DNA from: Gryllotalpicola daejeonensis
GTDB lineage: Bacteria > Actinomycetota > Actinomycetes > Actinomycetales > Microbacteriaceae
Reading direction: 5' to 3'
Length of the DNA stretch: 64,000 bases
Assembly: GCF_039538145.1 (NCBI RefSeq)
Contig: NZ_BAABBV010000001.1
Span: 1,984,001 to 2,048,000 of the forward strand
Both the position numbers and the translations under genes were made by a program. Below the pieces are notes generated by a model. That model was given only the letters and a program-made list of their open reading frames with translations, was not told the origin of the DNA and did no database searches. Shown here piece after piece: positions 7,815-15,220 of this stretch; the stretch's first letter is position 1; each line of letters begins with the position of its first letter.

Positions 7815-8975
7815 TCAGCCGTTGTACTGCACCCACTTGCCGCCCTTGAGAATGACGGGGGTCTCCTGCGGGGAGGCCGGTCGGCGCGTCGACGGGTCGA
7901 AGGTGATCTTGCCGTAGACGACGCTCGGCACGTCCTTGATCTTCTTGAACCCGGCGAGGATGCCCTCGCGCGAGGTGCCGCCCGCCTTCGCCGCGGCGAC
8001 CGCGACATTCAGCGCGTCGTAGGCACCCGCCTCGAACGACGTGACGTCGGTCTCCTTCGGGTACTTCTTCTTGAACGCCGCGACGAAAGCCTTCACCTGC
8101 GGGTCGGTGCTCGTCTCGAGGAACTCGGTGCCGATGATCGAGCCCTCGGCATCGGGGTTGCCGTCGAACGACTCCTCGTCCTGGCCGCCGTAGAAGGTGC
8201 CCTGGTAGCCGATGGCGCGCAGCTGGGTGACGATCTTCGAGGCGTCAGGGCCGTAGCCGATCTCGACGAAGGCGTCGGGCTTGCCCTTGGTCGCCTTGAG
8301 CAGCGCGGGCTTGTAGTCGTCAGAGGTGTCGAGCACGCCCTCTGCGTCCGTGATCTTGAGGCCGACCTTCTTGGCCTCGCTCTTGAATGCCTGGTAGGCC
8401 GGGATGCCCCAGTCGGCGGTGTTGAGATAGGCGACGCCCACCGAGTCGACACCCTGCTTCTTGATGTAGTCGGCGGTCCACTTGTACGTGTCGGCCGTCG
8501 TGATCGAGGTCGACCACTGGTACTCGGTGCCCTTCGCGGTGAAGTCCGGGTTCGAGTTGTTGAACCCGTACTGCAGCAGCTTGCCCGCCGTGTAGATCGG
8601 CGAGGCGGGGATCGACGCGGCCGAGGAGTAGTCGCCGAAGACCAGCGAGATGCTCTTGTCGCCGACGAACTTCTGCGCGACCGGCACCGACTGCTTCGGG
8701 TCGGACTGCGAGTCCTCGTACTTGAGCGCGACCGGGTGTCCGTTGATGCCGCCCTTGGCGTTGACCTGCTCGACGGCGAGGTCGAACGCCTCTTTGAACT
8801 GCTGGCCGTACTGCGCGTACTGCCCGGTCTCGGCGGCCGAGACGCCGAAGTACACGGTGCTCTTCTTGCCGGAGCCGGAGTCGCCCGACGAGGTGTTCCC
8901 GGCGCACGCCGCGAGGCTGACCGCGGCGAGTGCGGCGACGGAGGCGACGCCGGCGCGTCGAATGATGCTGCTCAT
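7815..8975 (-). CDS. Substrate-binding lipoprotein of LivK/periplasmic-binding-protein-6 type
   Basis: The protein has 386 residues with a lipoprotein signal: Arg-rich start, hydrophobic core and lipobox LAAC, giving a lipidated Cys24. A Ser/Gly linker follows. The mature domain shows the type-I periplasmic fold of branched-chain amino acid receptors (KEAFDLAVEQVNAKGGINGHPV, then FVGDKSISLVFGDYSSAAS, then RAIGYQGTFYGGQDE). It is the first gene of the operon, has AAGGG 10 nt before the ATG, and the 95-nt gap to cofC must hold the promoter; I could not place a convincing -35/-10 pair there. The fold is used for many ligands (amino acids, amides, urea, aromatic acids), so the name does not fix the substrate. 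Confidence 0.9.
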   Translation of the reverse strand: MSSIIRRAGVASVAALAAVSLAACAGNTSSGDSGSGKKSTVYFGVSAAETGQYAQYGQQFKEAFDLAVEQVNAKGGINGHPVALKYEDSQSDPKQSVPVAQKFVGDKSISLVFGDYSSAASIPASPIYTAGKLLQYGFNNSNPDFTAKGTEYQWSTSITTADTYKWTADYIKKQGVDSVGVAYLNTADWGIPAYQAFKSEAKKVGLKITDAEGVLDTSDDYKPALLKATKGKPDAFVEIGYGPDASKIVTQLRAIGYQGTFYGGQDEESFDGNPDAEGSIIGTEFLETSTDPQVKAFVAAFKKKYPKETDVTSFEAGAYDALNVAVAAAKAGGTSREGILAGFKKIKDVPSVVYGKITFDPSTRRPASPQETPVILKGGKWVQYNG

Positions 8976-9070
8976 GATTGTGGGGTCCCTTGATCTCGGG
9001 AAGGCACGTGGTGGTTTCTCTTACCTAACAACGCGCGGCGCGCGCCCGAAGCGCCCGGTGTAACAGCCCG

Positions 9071-9709
9071 TCACAGACCAGCGTTTAGGCCCGCGAGCAC
9101 GGCGCCGGTGTGCCGCCCCGGCCGCGCGATGCGGTCGACGTCGTCAGGGGCATCGACATCGCGCCGCAGCCCCGACTCGGCGGCCACCTCGAGCCGCTCG
9201 AACCCAGCCGCCGCGTGCGCCGCCGCCGACCCGGCTCCGAACTGCGGCTGCGCACTCTCGCCCGCGGCGAGCGTGATGAGCGAGGTGCCGTCTCCTGCGG
9301 CATCCGTGACATAGGCGAGCGGATGCCTGCCCGCAGCAGCCAGTGCAGCGGAGAGCTCGCCCGCCGTGAGCTCGGGCAGGTCGCCGAGCAGCACGGCCAC
9401 CCGTGCCTCTCGGTCCGCGGCGCGCGCGGCTCGGATGCCGTGCGCGATCGCGCCGTTCAGCCCGTGCCGCGGGTCCGGCGTGATCGCGACCGGGGCGAGG
9501 TCGGCGGCGTCAGGGAAGAGCGTCGCGAGGCCCGGCTCGCTCGAGACGATCGTGACGCCCGCGACGTCGGCGGCCGCTCGCGCCGCGGCGACCACGTCCT
9601 GCAGGAAGGCGAGCGCGAGGGCGTGCCGAGAAAGGTCGTCGAAGCGCGCGGCGAGGCGCGACTTCGAGCTCGGCGCGCCCTTGAACGGGATGACGATGCG
9701 CCAGGTCAC
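9071..9709 (-). CDS. cofC: 2-phospho-L-lactate (or phosphoenolpyruvate) guanylyltransferase CofC/FbiD
   Basis: This 212-residue enzyme activates the three-carbon phospho-acid with GTP at the start of the coenzyme F420 side chain. The sequence opens WRIVIPFKGAPSSKSRLA, the nucleotidyltransferase P-loop-like motif with the conserved K-x-x-x-S-K-S-R-L. It continues with ITPDPRHGLNGAIAHGI and the metal-binding region VAVLLGDLPEL. The GTG at 9709 is the start because it overlaps the cofE stop (GTGA) and gives exactly the family start; an upstream open frame is the shadow of cofE. It is the last gene of a four-gene operon. Confidence 0.92.
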   Translation of the reverse strand: MTWRIVIPFKGAPSSKSRLAARFDDLSRHALALAFLQDVVAAARAAADVAGVTIVSSEPGLATLFPDAADLAPVAITPDPRHGLNGAIAHGIRAARAADREARVAVLLGDLPELTAGELSAALAAAGRHPLAYVTDAAGDGTSLITLAAGESAQPQFGAGSAAAHAAAGFERLEVAAESGLRRDVDAPDDVDRIARPGRHTGAVLAGLNAGL

Positions 9710-10533
9710 GCGGCGGGGTCTCCATTCGGCTGCGCCGATTCGGCAAGCGCGGCCGCGCGGCCGGCCTCGAAGCCCTGCGCGTACGCCTCGTCGGTGCCGA
9801 GGCGGAACATGTCGGTCGGTCCGGTGCGCGGCAGCGTGCGCGCCCCCGGCGTGTCGACCTCGGCGGTCACGAGCCGCCCCATGCCGCGCACCACGGCGAC
9901 CGGCCGTCCAGAAGCCTTTCCCTTCACGAGGTCGCCGAGCCCCGCGAGCTCGTCGGCCACGACCGGAACGGTGACCGAAAGCGGGCGCCCCTGACTGTCG
10001 GTCGACCCGCGCAGGTCGTCGACGACGTGGACCCCGGCCGCGCCGATCGCGATGTCGGTCTGGCCGATGCGCCACGCACGCCCGAGGGTGTCCGAGACGA
10101 TGACGCCGAGGCGAACACCGAAGCGCGCCCGCAGTGCGCTCGCCAGAGCCCTCGCGGAAGCATCCGGATCAATCGGCAGCAGCAGCACCGTGCCGTCTGC
10201 GGTGTTTGACGCGTCGACGCCCGCCGCAGCCCCGACGATGCCGAGGCGGTTCTCGACGATGCGCGTCACGCCGCCCTCATAGGCGCGCGTGGCGACCACG
10301 CGCACGGTCTCGGCCGTGATCGCGGCCTCGCGATCGGATGCCTCGACGATGCGCCCCTCTGCCTTCGACAGGATCTTGCTCGTCACGACGAGGATGTCGC
10401 CGTCGAGGCATCCGTTCTCGTCGCTCGCCAGAGCGTCCCCGATCAGCTGCGCGAGATCCGCGCCGGGCTCGATCTCGGGGATGCCGTCGAGCGCCCACGC
10501 GCTCACGCTGTGCCCATGCTTTTCGGCAGTCAT
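9706..10533 (-). CDS. cofE: Coenzyme F420-0:L-glutamate ligase CofE
   Basis: The 275-residue protein adds L-glutamate to F420-0 with GTP. Visible are GDILVVTSKILSKAEGR near the N-terminus, the central VIVSDTLGRAWRIGQTDIAIG motif (split here as VSDTLGRAWRIGQ and TDIAIGAAGV), and VVADELAGLGDLVKGK. In mycobacteria this activity is the N-terminal half of FbiB, fused to a nitroreductase-like domain. Here that second domain is absent and the protein ends at normal CofE length. It overlaps both neighbours by 4 nt. The ATG at 10533 overlaps the stop of the oxidoreductase upstream. Confidence 0.93.
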   Translation of the reverse strand: MTAEKHGHSVSAWALDGIPEIEPGADLAQLIGDALASDENGCLDGDILVVTSKILSKAEGRIVEASDREAAITAETVRVVATRAYEGGVTRIVENRLGIVGAAAGVDASNTADGTVLLLPIDPDASARALASALRARFGVRLGVIVSDTLGRAWRIGQTDIAIGAAGVHVVDDLRGSTDSQGRPLSVTVPVVADELAGLGDLVKGKASGRPVAVVRGMGRLVTAEVDTPGARTLPRTGPTDMFRLGTDEAYAQGFEAGRAAALAESAQPNGDPAA

Positions 10534-11585
10534 CGCACCACCTTCGGAAGGACGTCGCGACCGAAGACGTCGATCCACTCGCGCTGGTTCCGGCCCACGT
10601 TGTGCAGATAGATACGGTCGAACCCGAGGTCGGCGTACTGCTGAATCGCCGCGCGGTGCACGTCGGGGTCGGCTGAGATGAGCAGTCGCCCTTCGAAGTC
10701 CTCGGGGCGCACCATCTTGGCCAGCTGCTCGAACTCCCACGGGCTGCGCAGGTCGGCCTTGGGGAAGCGCATGCCGCCGTTCGGCCACTCGGTGAGAGCG
10801 TTGCGCAGCGCCTCGTCGTCGGTCGCGGCCCACGACAGGTGCAACTGCAGCACCTTGGGTGCGTCGGCGACGGACCGCCCCGATTCGCGGCGCCCCTCGG
10901 CGAAGCGCTCGAGCAGCGGCCCCAGCTTGTCGAGGGGCGCGCCCGTCGTGATGAGCCCGTCGGCCGTGCGGCCGGCGCGCTTCGCGGTCACGGGGCCGCC
11001 CGTCGCGATCAGGATCTGGGGCGCCGTCTCGGGCATCGACCACAGCCGGGTCGACTCGAGCTTGAAGTAGCGTCCGTCATGTTTCACATCTCTGTGACGG
11101 ATGCCGGAGGCGAACAGCTTCTGGATCACCTCGACGGCCTCGAACATGCGGTTGATGCGCTCCGGCGCCTCTGGCCAATACTGGCCGACGATGTGCTCGC
11201 TGAGCGCCTCGCCGGCGCCGATGCCGAGCCAGTGCCGACCGGGGTACATCAGGCCGAGCGTCGCGCTCGCCTGCGCGACGAGGGCTGGGTGGTGCCGGAA
11301 GGTCGGGGCGGTGACACCCGGGCCGAAGTCACCGCGGGTGCGCTCGGCGACGGCGGTCAGCACGTTCCAGACGTACGACGAGTTGCCCTGCTGCGGCACC
11401 CACGGCTGGAAGTGATCGGAGGCCATCGTGCCCGAGAAGCCGTGGGCTTCCGCGTATGCGGCGAGCGCCACCGCCTCTGCCGGGTCGAACTGCTCGAGTG
11501 CGGCGCTGTACCCGATCGCCGGTCGACTCGGCGCATCCGGCGCCGGCCGACTCGGCGAAGCCGAATGGAGGCCCGCCGCGCTCAC
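10530..11585 (-). CDS. F420-dependent oxidoreductase of the luciferase-like/Fgd family
   Basis: The 351-residue TIM-barrel protein resembles F420-dependent glucose-6-phosphate dehydrogenase-type enzymes: GYSAALEQFDPAEAVALA, the FSGTMASDHFQPWVPQQG region that holds the cofactor-binding histidine, and LGIGAGEALSEHIVG. It reduces or oxidises a substrate with hydride carried on F420. The substrate is uncertain because the whole Fgd-like family shares these motifs. The GTG start at 11585 overlaps the stop of the MOSC gene (GTGA). The first 20 or so residues (SAAGLHSASPSRPAPDAP) are low complexity and atypical. Position directly before cofE and cofC strongly supports F420 as its cofactor. Confidence 0.85.
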   Translation of the reverse strand: MSAAGLHSASPSRPAPDAPSRPAIGYSAALEQFDPAEAVALAAYAEAHGFSGTMASDHFQPWVPQQGNSSYVWNVLTAVAERTRGDFGPGVTAPTFRHHPALVAQASATLGLMYPGRHWLGIGAGEALSEHIVGQYWPEAPERINRMFEAVEVIQKLFASGIRHRDVKHDGRYFKLESTRLWSMPETAPQILIATGGPVTAKRAGRTADGLITTGAPLDKLGPLLERFAEGRRESGRSVADAPKVLQLHLSWAATDDEALRNALTEWPNGGMRFPKADLRSPWEFEQLAKMVRPEDFEGRLLISADPDVHRAAIQQYADLGFDRIYLHNVGRNQREWIDVFGRDVLPKVVR

Positions 11586-12232
11586 GCGTCCACCAGCGCC
11601 GCGATCTCGGGGTGCAGGTGCTCGACCGGCTGGTGCTGCGCGAGCGTGCGAGCGAAGTCGTATGCCTCGCCGCGGCGCCCCGTGGCGAAGAACCGGCTCA
11701 CCGTGATGCCGTGCCCGGGCCGATGCACGATCTCGATCTCGTCGCCGGCGGCGATCGACCCGCGCTCGACCACGCGGAAGTAGGCGCCGGTCAGGTTCGC
11801 CTGCGTGAAGCGCTTCACCCACTGCGGCTCTCCCATGCGGCGCTGGAACGTGGCGCACGGCGTGCGCGGAGAGGTCACCTCGAGCACCAGCTTCTCGCCG
11901 ATGCGCCACCGCTCGCCGATCTCGGCGTGGGAGACCTCGACGCCCTGCGTGCGCAGATTCTCGCCGAAGAGGCCGGCGGGGATGTCGCGGCCGAGCTCGC
12001 GCGCCCACCAGTCCGCCTCTTCCTGGGCATAGGCGTACACCGCTTGGAACAGACCGCCATGGTTCTTGCGGTCGGCCTGCACGTCTCCGTAGACGCCGTA
12101 CGGCTTGACGTCCACCGCCTCGGCGATCGGCTTCTTGTCGATCGCGGTCACACCCGCGGGGCCCCCGAGGTCGGGCAGCAGCTTGTCGACACGGCACAGT
12201 GCAAGCAGTGTGGGCGCAAGCGGGGAGGCCAT
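11582..12232 (-). CDS. MOSC-domain protein (YiiM-like)
   Basis: This is a 216-residue MOSC protein. It has the YiiM-type order: KKPIAEAVDVKPYGVYGDVQ, NHGGLFQAVYAYAQEEADWW, GLFGENLRTQGV and LEVTSPRTPCATFQRR, which includes the single conserved cysteine of MOSC sulfur carriers or molybdenum-cofactor-dependent reductases. YiiM proteins in other bacteria take part in reduction of N-hydroxylated compounds. GGAGG precedes the ATG at 12232. It is the first gene of the MOSC-oxidoreductase-cofE-cofC operon. A link between a MOSC protein and F420 genes is unusual and its meaning is unknown. Confidence 0.88.
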   Translation of the reverse strand: MASPLAPTLLALCRVDKLLPDLGGPAGVTAIDKKPIAEAVDVKPYGVYGDVQADRKNHGGLFQAVYAYAQEEADWWARELGRDIPAGLFGENLRTQGVEVSHAEIGERWRIGEKLVLEVTSPRTPCATFQRRMGEPQWVKRFTQANLTGAYFRVVERGSIAAGDEIEIVHRPGHGITVSRFFATGRRGEAYDFARTLAQHQPVEHLHPEIAALVDA

Positions 12233-12375
12233 GCCTCCATTCTCACCTTCGCGGCGACGCTGCTGTGCCCGTTCGGCCGCCCGCTGTGCCCGTTCGGCGC
12301 AGCTGTGACCGCTGCAGCGGGCGCACTTGCGCCGATCGGCAACCCTTCGGTCGCAGCGATGTCGGCCAGGGCCGT

Positions 12376-12597
12376 CTAGGGTTCGTGCGTCATCGGCGGG
12401 TTCGGAACGATCGTGACCCCTGGGTCGTAGAGCCCGCCCGGGCCCTTCGAGTACGTCGGCGTCGGCACGATGCGCGGGAACTGCTGCGGAGCGAAGTGGT
12501 AGTACGCGATCCCGGCGACGGCCACCACGATCAGGCATCCGATCAGCAGCGACAGCCAATACGCGAACCCGCGCCGACGTCGTCGTCCCCCAGACAT
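12376..12597 (-). CDS. Small single-pass membrane protein, 73 residues
   Basis: I assign the ATG at 12597, giving a 73-residue protein: an Arg-rich cytoplasmic start (MSGGRRRRRGFAYW), one transmembrane helix at about residues 14-35 and a Pro-rich external tail ending PNPPMTHEP. This is the typical positive-inside layout of an uncharacterised actinobacterial membrane peptide. The longer frame upstream would run into the exonuclease promoter and is less likely. It diverges from the exonuclease III gene. No family is recognised. Confidence 0.6.
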   Translation of the reverse strand: MSGGRRRRRGFAYWLSLLIGCLIVVAVAGIAYYHFAPQQFPRIVPTPTYSKGPGGLYDPGVTIVPNPPMTHEP

Positions 12598-12643
12598 GGG
12601 GCCTAGTCTGCCAAAGGCAGATCGATGAGAAGCACAGCGCCAA

Positions 12644-12655
12644 TAGGCTGAAAAC
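12644..12655 (+). promoter_or_regulatory. Leaderless promoter -10 box of exonuclease III gene
   Basis: TAGGCT at 12644-12649 is followed by only 6 nt before the ATG at 12656, so transcription would start at or next to the start codon. No Shine-Dalgarno sequence lies between them. Confidence 0.65.
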
Positions 12656-13495
12656 ATGCGCGTCGCGACCTGGAACGTCAACTCGATCCGCACCCGCTAT
12701 GTCCGCGTGATCGACTGGATGCTGCGCGAGGACATCGACGTGCTCGCCATGCAGGAGATCAAGTGCAAGCCGGAGCAGTTCCCGCGCGAGGCGTTCGAAG
12801 AGGCGGGCTACGAGGTCGAGATCCACGGCCTGAACCAGTGGAACGGCGTCGCGTTCGCCTCGCGGCTTCCGCTTGAGGACGTCGAGGTCGGATTCCCCGG
12901 CCAGCCCGGCTTCCTCAAGGGTGCCGACGGCCCCGACCTGCCGCAGGAGGCCCGCGCGCTGGGCGCCACGGTGGCAGGCATCCGCCTCTGGTCCCTGTAT
13001 GTGCCCAACGGGCGCGCGCTCGGCGACCCGCACCTCGCCTACAAGCTGGACTGGCTCGCCACCCTCGCCGACGACACGCGGCAGTGGCTCGCCGCCGAGC
13101 CGACGCTGCCGCTTGCGCTGATGGGCGACTGGAACGTCGCGCCACTCGACTCGGACGTCGGCGACCCGTCGTTCGTGCAAGGTGTCTCGACCCACATCTC
13201 GCCGCCTGAGCGCGCCGCGTTCGCCGAGTTCGAGCGCGCAGGACTCACCGACGTCGTGCGGCCGCGCGTGCCGACGGGCTACACCTTCTGGGACTACAAG
13301 CAGCTGCGATTCCCGCGCAACGAAGGCCTGCGCATCGACTTCATCCTGGGGTCGAAGGCGTTCGCCGAGTTGGTGACGGATGCCTCGATCCACCGGGATG
13401 AGCGCAAGGGTGAGGCGCCGTCCGATCACGTGCCGGTCGTCGTCGACCTGGCCGTCGAGACGGAAGAGGACTACGACCGCCCGATGGTCTTCTGA
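12656..13495 (+). CDS. xth: Exodeoxyribonuclease III (AP endonuclease)
   Basis: This is a 279-residue exonuclease-III-type AP endonuclease for base-excision repair. The catalytic pattern is complete: Asn7 in TWNVNSIR, Glu34 in MQEIK, Asp158 and Asn160 in MGDWNVAP, and Asp257-His258 in SDHVPVV. The length and motif spacing are those of bacterial Xth. The gene appears leaderless: a TAGGCT -10 box sits 6 nt before the ATG and no ribosome site is seen. It diverges from the 73-residue membrane protein gene. Confidence 0.95.
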   Translation: MRVATWNVNSIRTRYVRVIDWMLREDIDVLAMQEIKCKPEQFPREAFEEAGYEVEIHGLNQWNGVAFASRLPLEDVEVGFPGQPGFLKGADGPDLPQEARALGATVAGIRLWSLYVPNGRALGDPHLAYKLDWLATLADDTRQWLAAEPTLPLALMGDWNVAPLDSDVGDPSFVQGVSTHISPPERAAFAEFERAGLTDVVRPRVPTGYTFWDYKQLRFPRNEGLRIDFILGSKAFAELVTDASIHRDERKGEAPSDHVPVVVDLAVETEEDYDRPMVF

Positions 13496-13509
13496 CCGTC
13501 GCGCCACGG

Positions 13510-13556
13510 TCGTTGAGGAGCACGCGGGGCCTGCGGAGCGCGCGTCTCGAAACGGC
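13510..13556. repeat. Stem-loop repeat related to the copies at 44212 and 45261
   Basis: This stretch carries the words GTTGAGGAGCACGCGG and GCGCGCGTCTCGAAACG, shared in part with the copies at 44212-44292 and 45261-45340. It fills the gap between the convergent exonuclease III and GNAT genes and could act as a bidirectional terminator. Confidence 0.6.
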
Positions 13557-13569
13557 GCCAGTAGGCAGC

Positions 13570-14073
13570 TCAGAGCCGCTTCACCATGTTGATCTCGAGC
13601 CGCGAGCGGTCGAGCGGGTACGGCATCGTGTGCCCGGTCTCAACGAACCCGCGAGAGGCGTAGTACTTCCGAGCCCGCACGTTGTCCTCGTGCACGTCGA
13701 GCTGCAGGCGGTCCGAGAATCCGCGCGCCCAGTCTTCGATCGCGGCGAGCAGCAGGTCGCTCACGCCACGCCGGGAGCCCCGGTGCGACGGCGAGATGAA
13801 CACCGCGACGAGGAAGGGCGCGCCGCCGCCGTGGTCCAGCGCGCCGCCCATCATGCCGACGAACTCGCCCGTGGCGTCGTCGACGGCGACGACGAAGACC
13901 CGGTTCTTCTCTTCGCCGCGGCCGGCGTAGGCGCGCCACTCCGCCTCGGTCTGCGCGAGCGCGCTCTCGTAGGTCTGCGTGAACGCCATGGGGGTGTCCT
14001 GCAGCGCCTCGAGGCGCAGTCGCCGCATCGCCTGCCAGTCGTCGCGGGTGGTGCGCCGCACGGTGATCCCCAT
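13570..14073 (-). CDS. GNAT-family N-acetyltransferase
   Basis: The 167-residue protein has a clear GNAT fold: ITVRRTTRDDWQAMRRLRLEAL at the front, the central FVGMMGGALDH strand, the acetyl-CoA loop SPSHRGSRRGVSDLLL (R-G-x-R-R-G, a variant of Q/R-x-x-G-x-G/A) and the C-terminal NVRARKYYASRGFVETGHTMPYP. The ATG at 14073 has AGGA 8 nt upstream; the ATG at 14082 has no usable spacing. It is convergent with exonuclease III. The acceptor substrate is not known. Confidence 0.88.
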   Translation of the reverse strand: MGITVRRTTRDDWQAMRRLRLEALQDTPMAFTQTYESALAQTEAEWRAYAGRGEEKNRVFVVAVDDATGEFVGMMGGALDHGGGAPFLVAVFISPSHRGSRRGVSDLLLAAIEDWARGFSDRLQLDVHEDNVRARKYYASRGFVETGHTMPYPLDRSRLEINMVKRL

Positions 14074-14232
14074 GGGAACCATCCTGTCCGAGTGCGCGCC
14101 GCGAGGCATCCGCTCGCCTGCTCATTGCGCGCGTGCGCCACTGCCTTCCGCTGTGCGCGCCTCGGATCCGAGTAGCGCATGGCGGAACCTGGTGGCGCAC
14201 CCCGGCGTCAGGCGGCGCGACCGGGCGTCGCG

Positions 14233-15153
14233 TCAGGTGAGCAGCAGCGCGACGACGAAGACGGCGGGCACCGACAGGATCGTCGTGAGCAGCACCGCGT
14301 CGCGCGCGACGATCTCGCCCCGCTCGTAGCGCGCGGCGAAGTTGTAGACGTTCTGCGCCGCGGGCAGCGCGCACAGCACGACGGTGACGAACAGCGCGTG
14401 CCCGGTCACGTGGAACCCGTAGCGGGCGACGGCCCAGCCGATCGCCGGCATCAGGATCACCTTGAACAGCGTCGAGACGATGACCTCGGCGCGCGCACCG
14501 GCCGCCTTCAGCGGCGCCGACCCGTGCAGCGACATGCCGAACGCCATCAGCACGACCGGCACGGCCGCGCCGCCGAGCAGTGTGAACGCCTGGTCGACGG
14601 GATCGGGGATCGTCCAGCCGCACGCGGCGACGACAACACCCGCGACCGATGCGATGATCATCGGATTCCGCACGGGGTTGAGCAGGATGTCGCGCACGCT
14701 CACCCGCCCGCGGCTCGTCACGTCGAGCACCGTGAGCGCGATCGGCGCGAAGACGATGAGCTGCACGAGCATCACCGGCGCGACATACGCCGCGTTGCCG
14801 AGCACATAGGACGCCACCGGAATGCCGATGTTGTTGAAGTTCGAGTAGCTCGACGACAGCACGCCGATCGTCGTGCGCGCCGCCGGCCGCCGGAAGAACA
14901 GCCGGCTGAGCACGAGGAAGATCAGGCCCGTGACGACGGCCGCGAGGTTGGCCGCGAGTCCGACGCCCGAGATGACGGTGCGGATGTCTTCGCCGGCCAG
15001 CACCGTGAAGAGCAGCGCCGGGTTCGTGACGAAGAAGGCGATGCGGTTGAGCACGTAGCCGGCCTGCGGGCCGCCGACGCCCATGCGTCCCACGACGTAG
15101 CCGACGGCGATCACGAATGCGATGATCCCGAAGCCCGTCAGCACGCCCAGCAC
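14233..15153 (-). CDS. AEC-family permease (auxin efflux carrier/malonate-type)
   Basis: This is a ten-helix AEC transporter, 306 residues from the GTG at 15153. It begins VLGVLTGFGIIAFVIAVGYVVGR, has the conserved SSYSNFNNIGIPVASYVLG motif with its Asn-rich helix break, and ends with the LCALPAAQNVYNFAARYERG segment typical of the family. AEC proteins move organic acids or similar anions. I prefer the GTG because TAGGCT lies 7 nt before it, which predicts a leaderless transcript; longer in-frame starts would place the operator inside the gene. It is divergent from the hydrolase gene around a palindromic operator. Confidence 0.85.
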   Translation of the reverse strand: MLGVLTGFGIIAFVIAVGYVVGRMGVGGPQAGYVLNRIAFFVTNPALLFTVLAGEDIRTVISGVGLAANLAAVVTGLIFLVLSRLFFRRPAARTTIGVLSSSYSNFNNIGIPVASYVLGNAAYVAPVMLVQLIVFAPIALTVLDVTSRGRVSVRDILLNPVRNPMIIASVAGVVVAACGWTIPDPVDQAFTLLGGAAVPVVLMAFGMSLHGSAPLKAAGARAEVIVSTLFKVILMPAIGWAVARYGFHVTGHALFVTVVLCALPAAQNVYNFAARYERGEIVARDAVLLTTILSVPAVFVVALLLT

Positions 15154-15166
15154 GGGATCAAGCCTA
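15154..15166 (-). promoter_or_regulatory. Leaderless promoter -10 box of AEC permease gene
   Basis: Read on the minus strand, TAGGCT (15166-15161) is followed by 7 nt and then the GTG start at 15153. It abuts the palindromic operator at 15167-15178. Confidence 0.6.
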
Positions 15167-15178
15167 TTGGTATACCAA
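15167..15178. promoter_or_regulatory. Palindromic operator TTGGTATACCAA
   Basis: A perfect 12-bp palindrome lies immediately upstream of the AEC permease -10 box and about 43-54 bp upstream of the predicted hydrolase transcription start. TTGGTATACCAA is the sort of site bound by GntR-family regulators. Binding would occlude the permease promoter. No such regulator is encoded in the window. Confidence 0.65.
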
Positions 15179-15208
15179 CGGCCGGGTCGCGGCGTCGGTG
15201 GCCGCCAA

Positions 15209-15220
15209 TAGCGTTGGGGA
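15209..15220 (+). promoter_or_regulatory. Leaderless promoter -10 box of alpha/beta hydrolase gene
   Basis: TAGCGT at 15209-15214 is 6 nt upstream of the ATG at 15221. Confidence 0.6.

Noticed and set aside
9021..9035. DtxR/IdeR iron box (TTAGGTAAG on the minus strand) upstream of the binding-protein gene
   Set aside because: Only one half-site is present and the downstream operon has no iron-related gene.
12233..13507. Minus-strand extension giving a 641-residue protein over exonuclease III
   Set aside because: Only the part from 12232 down has MOSC homology; the rest is a shadow of xth, which has all catalytic residues.
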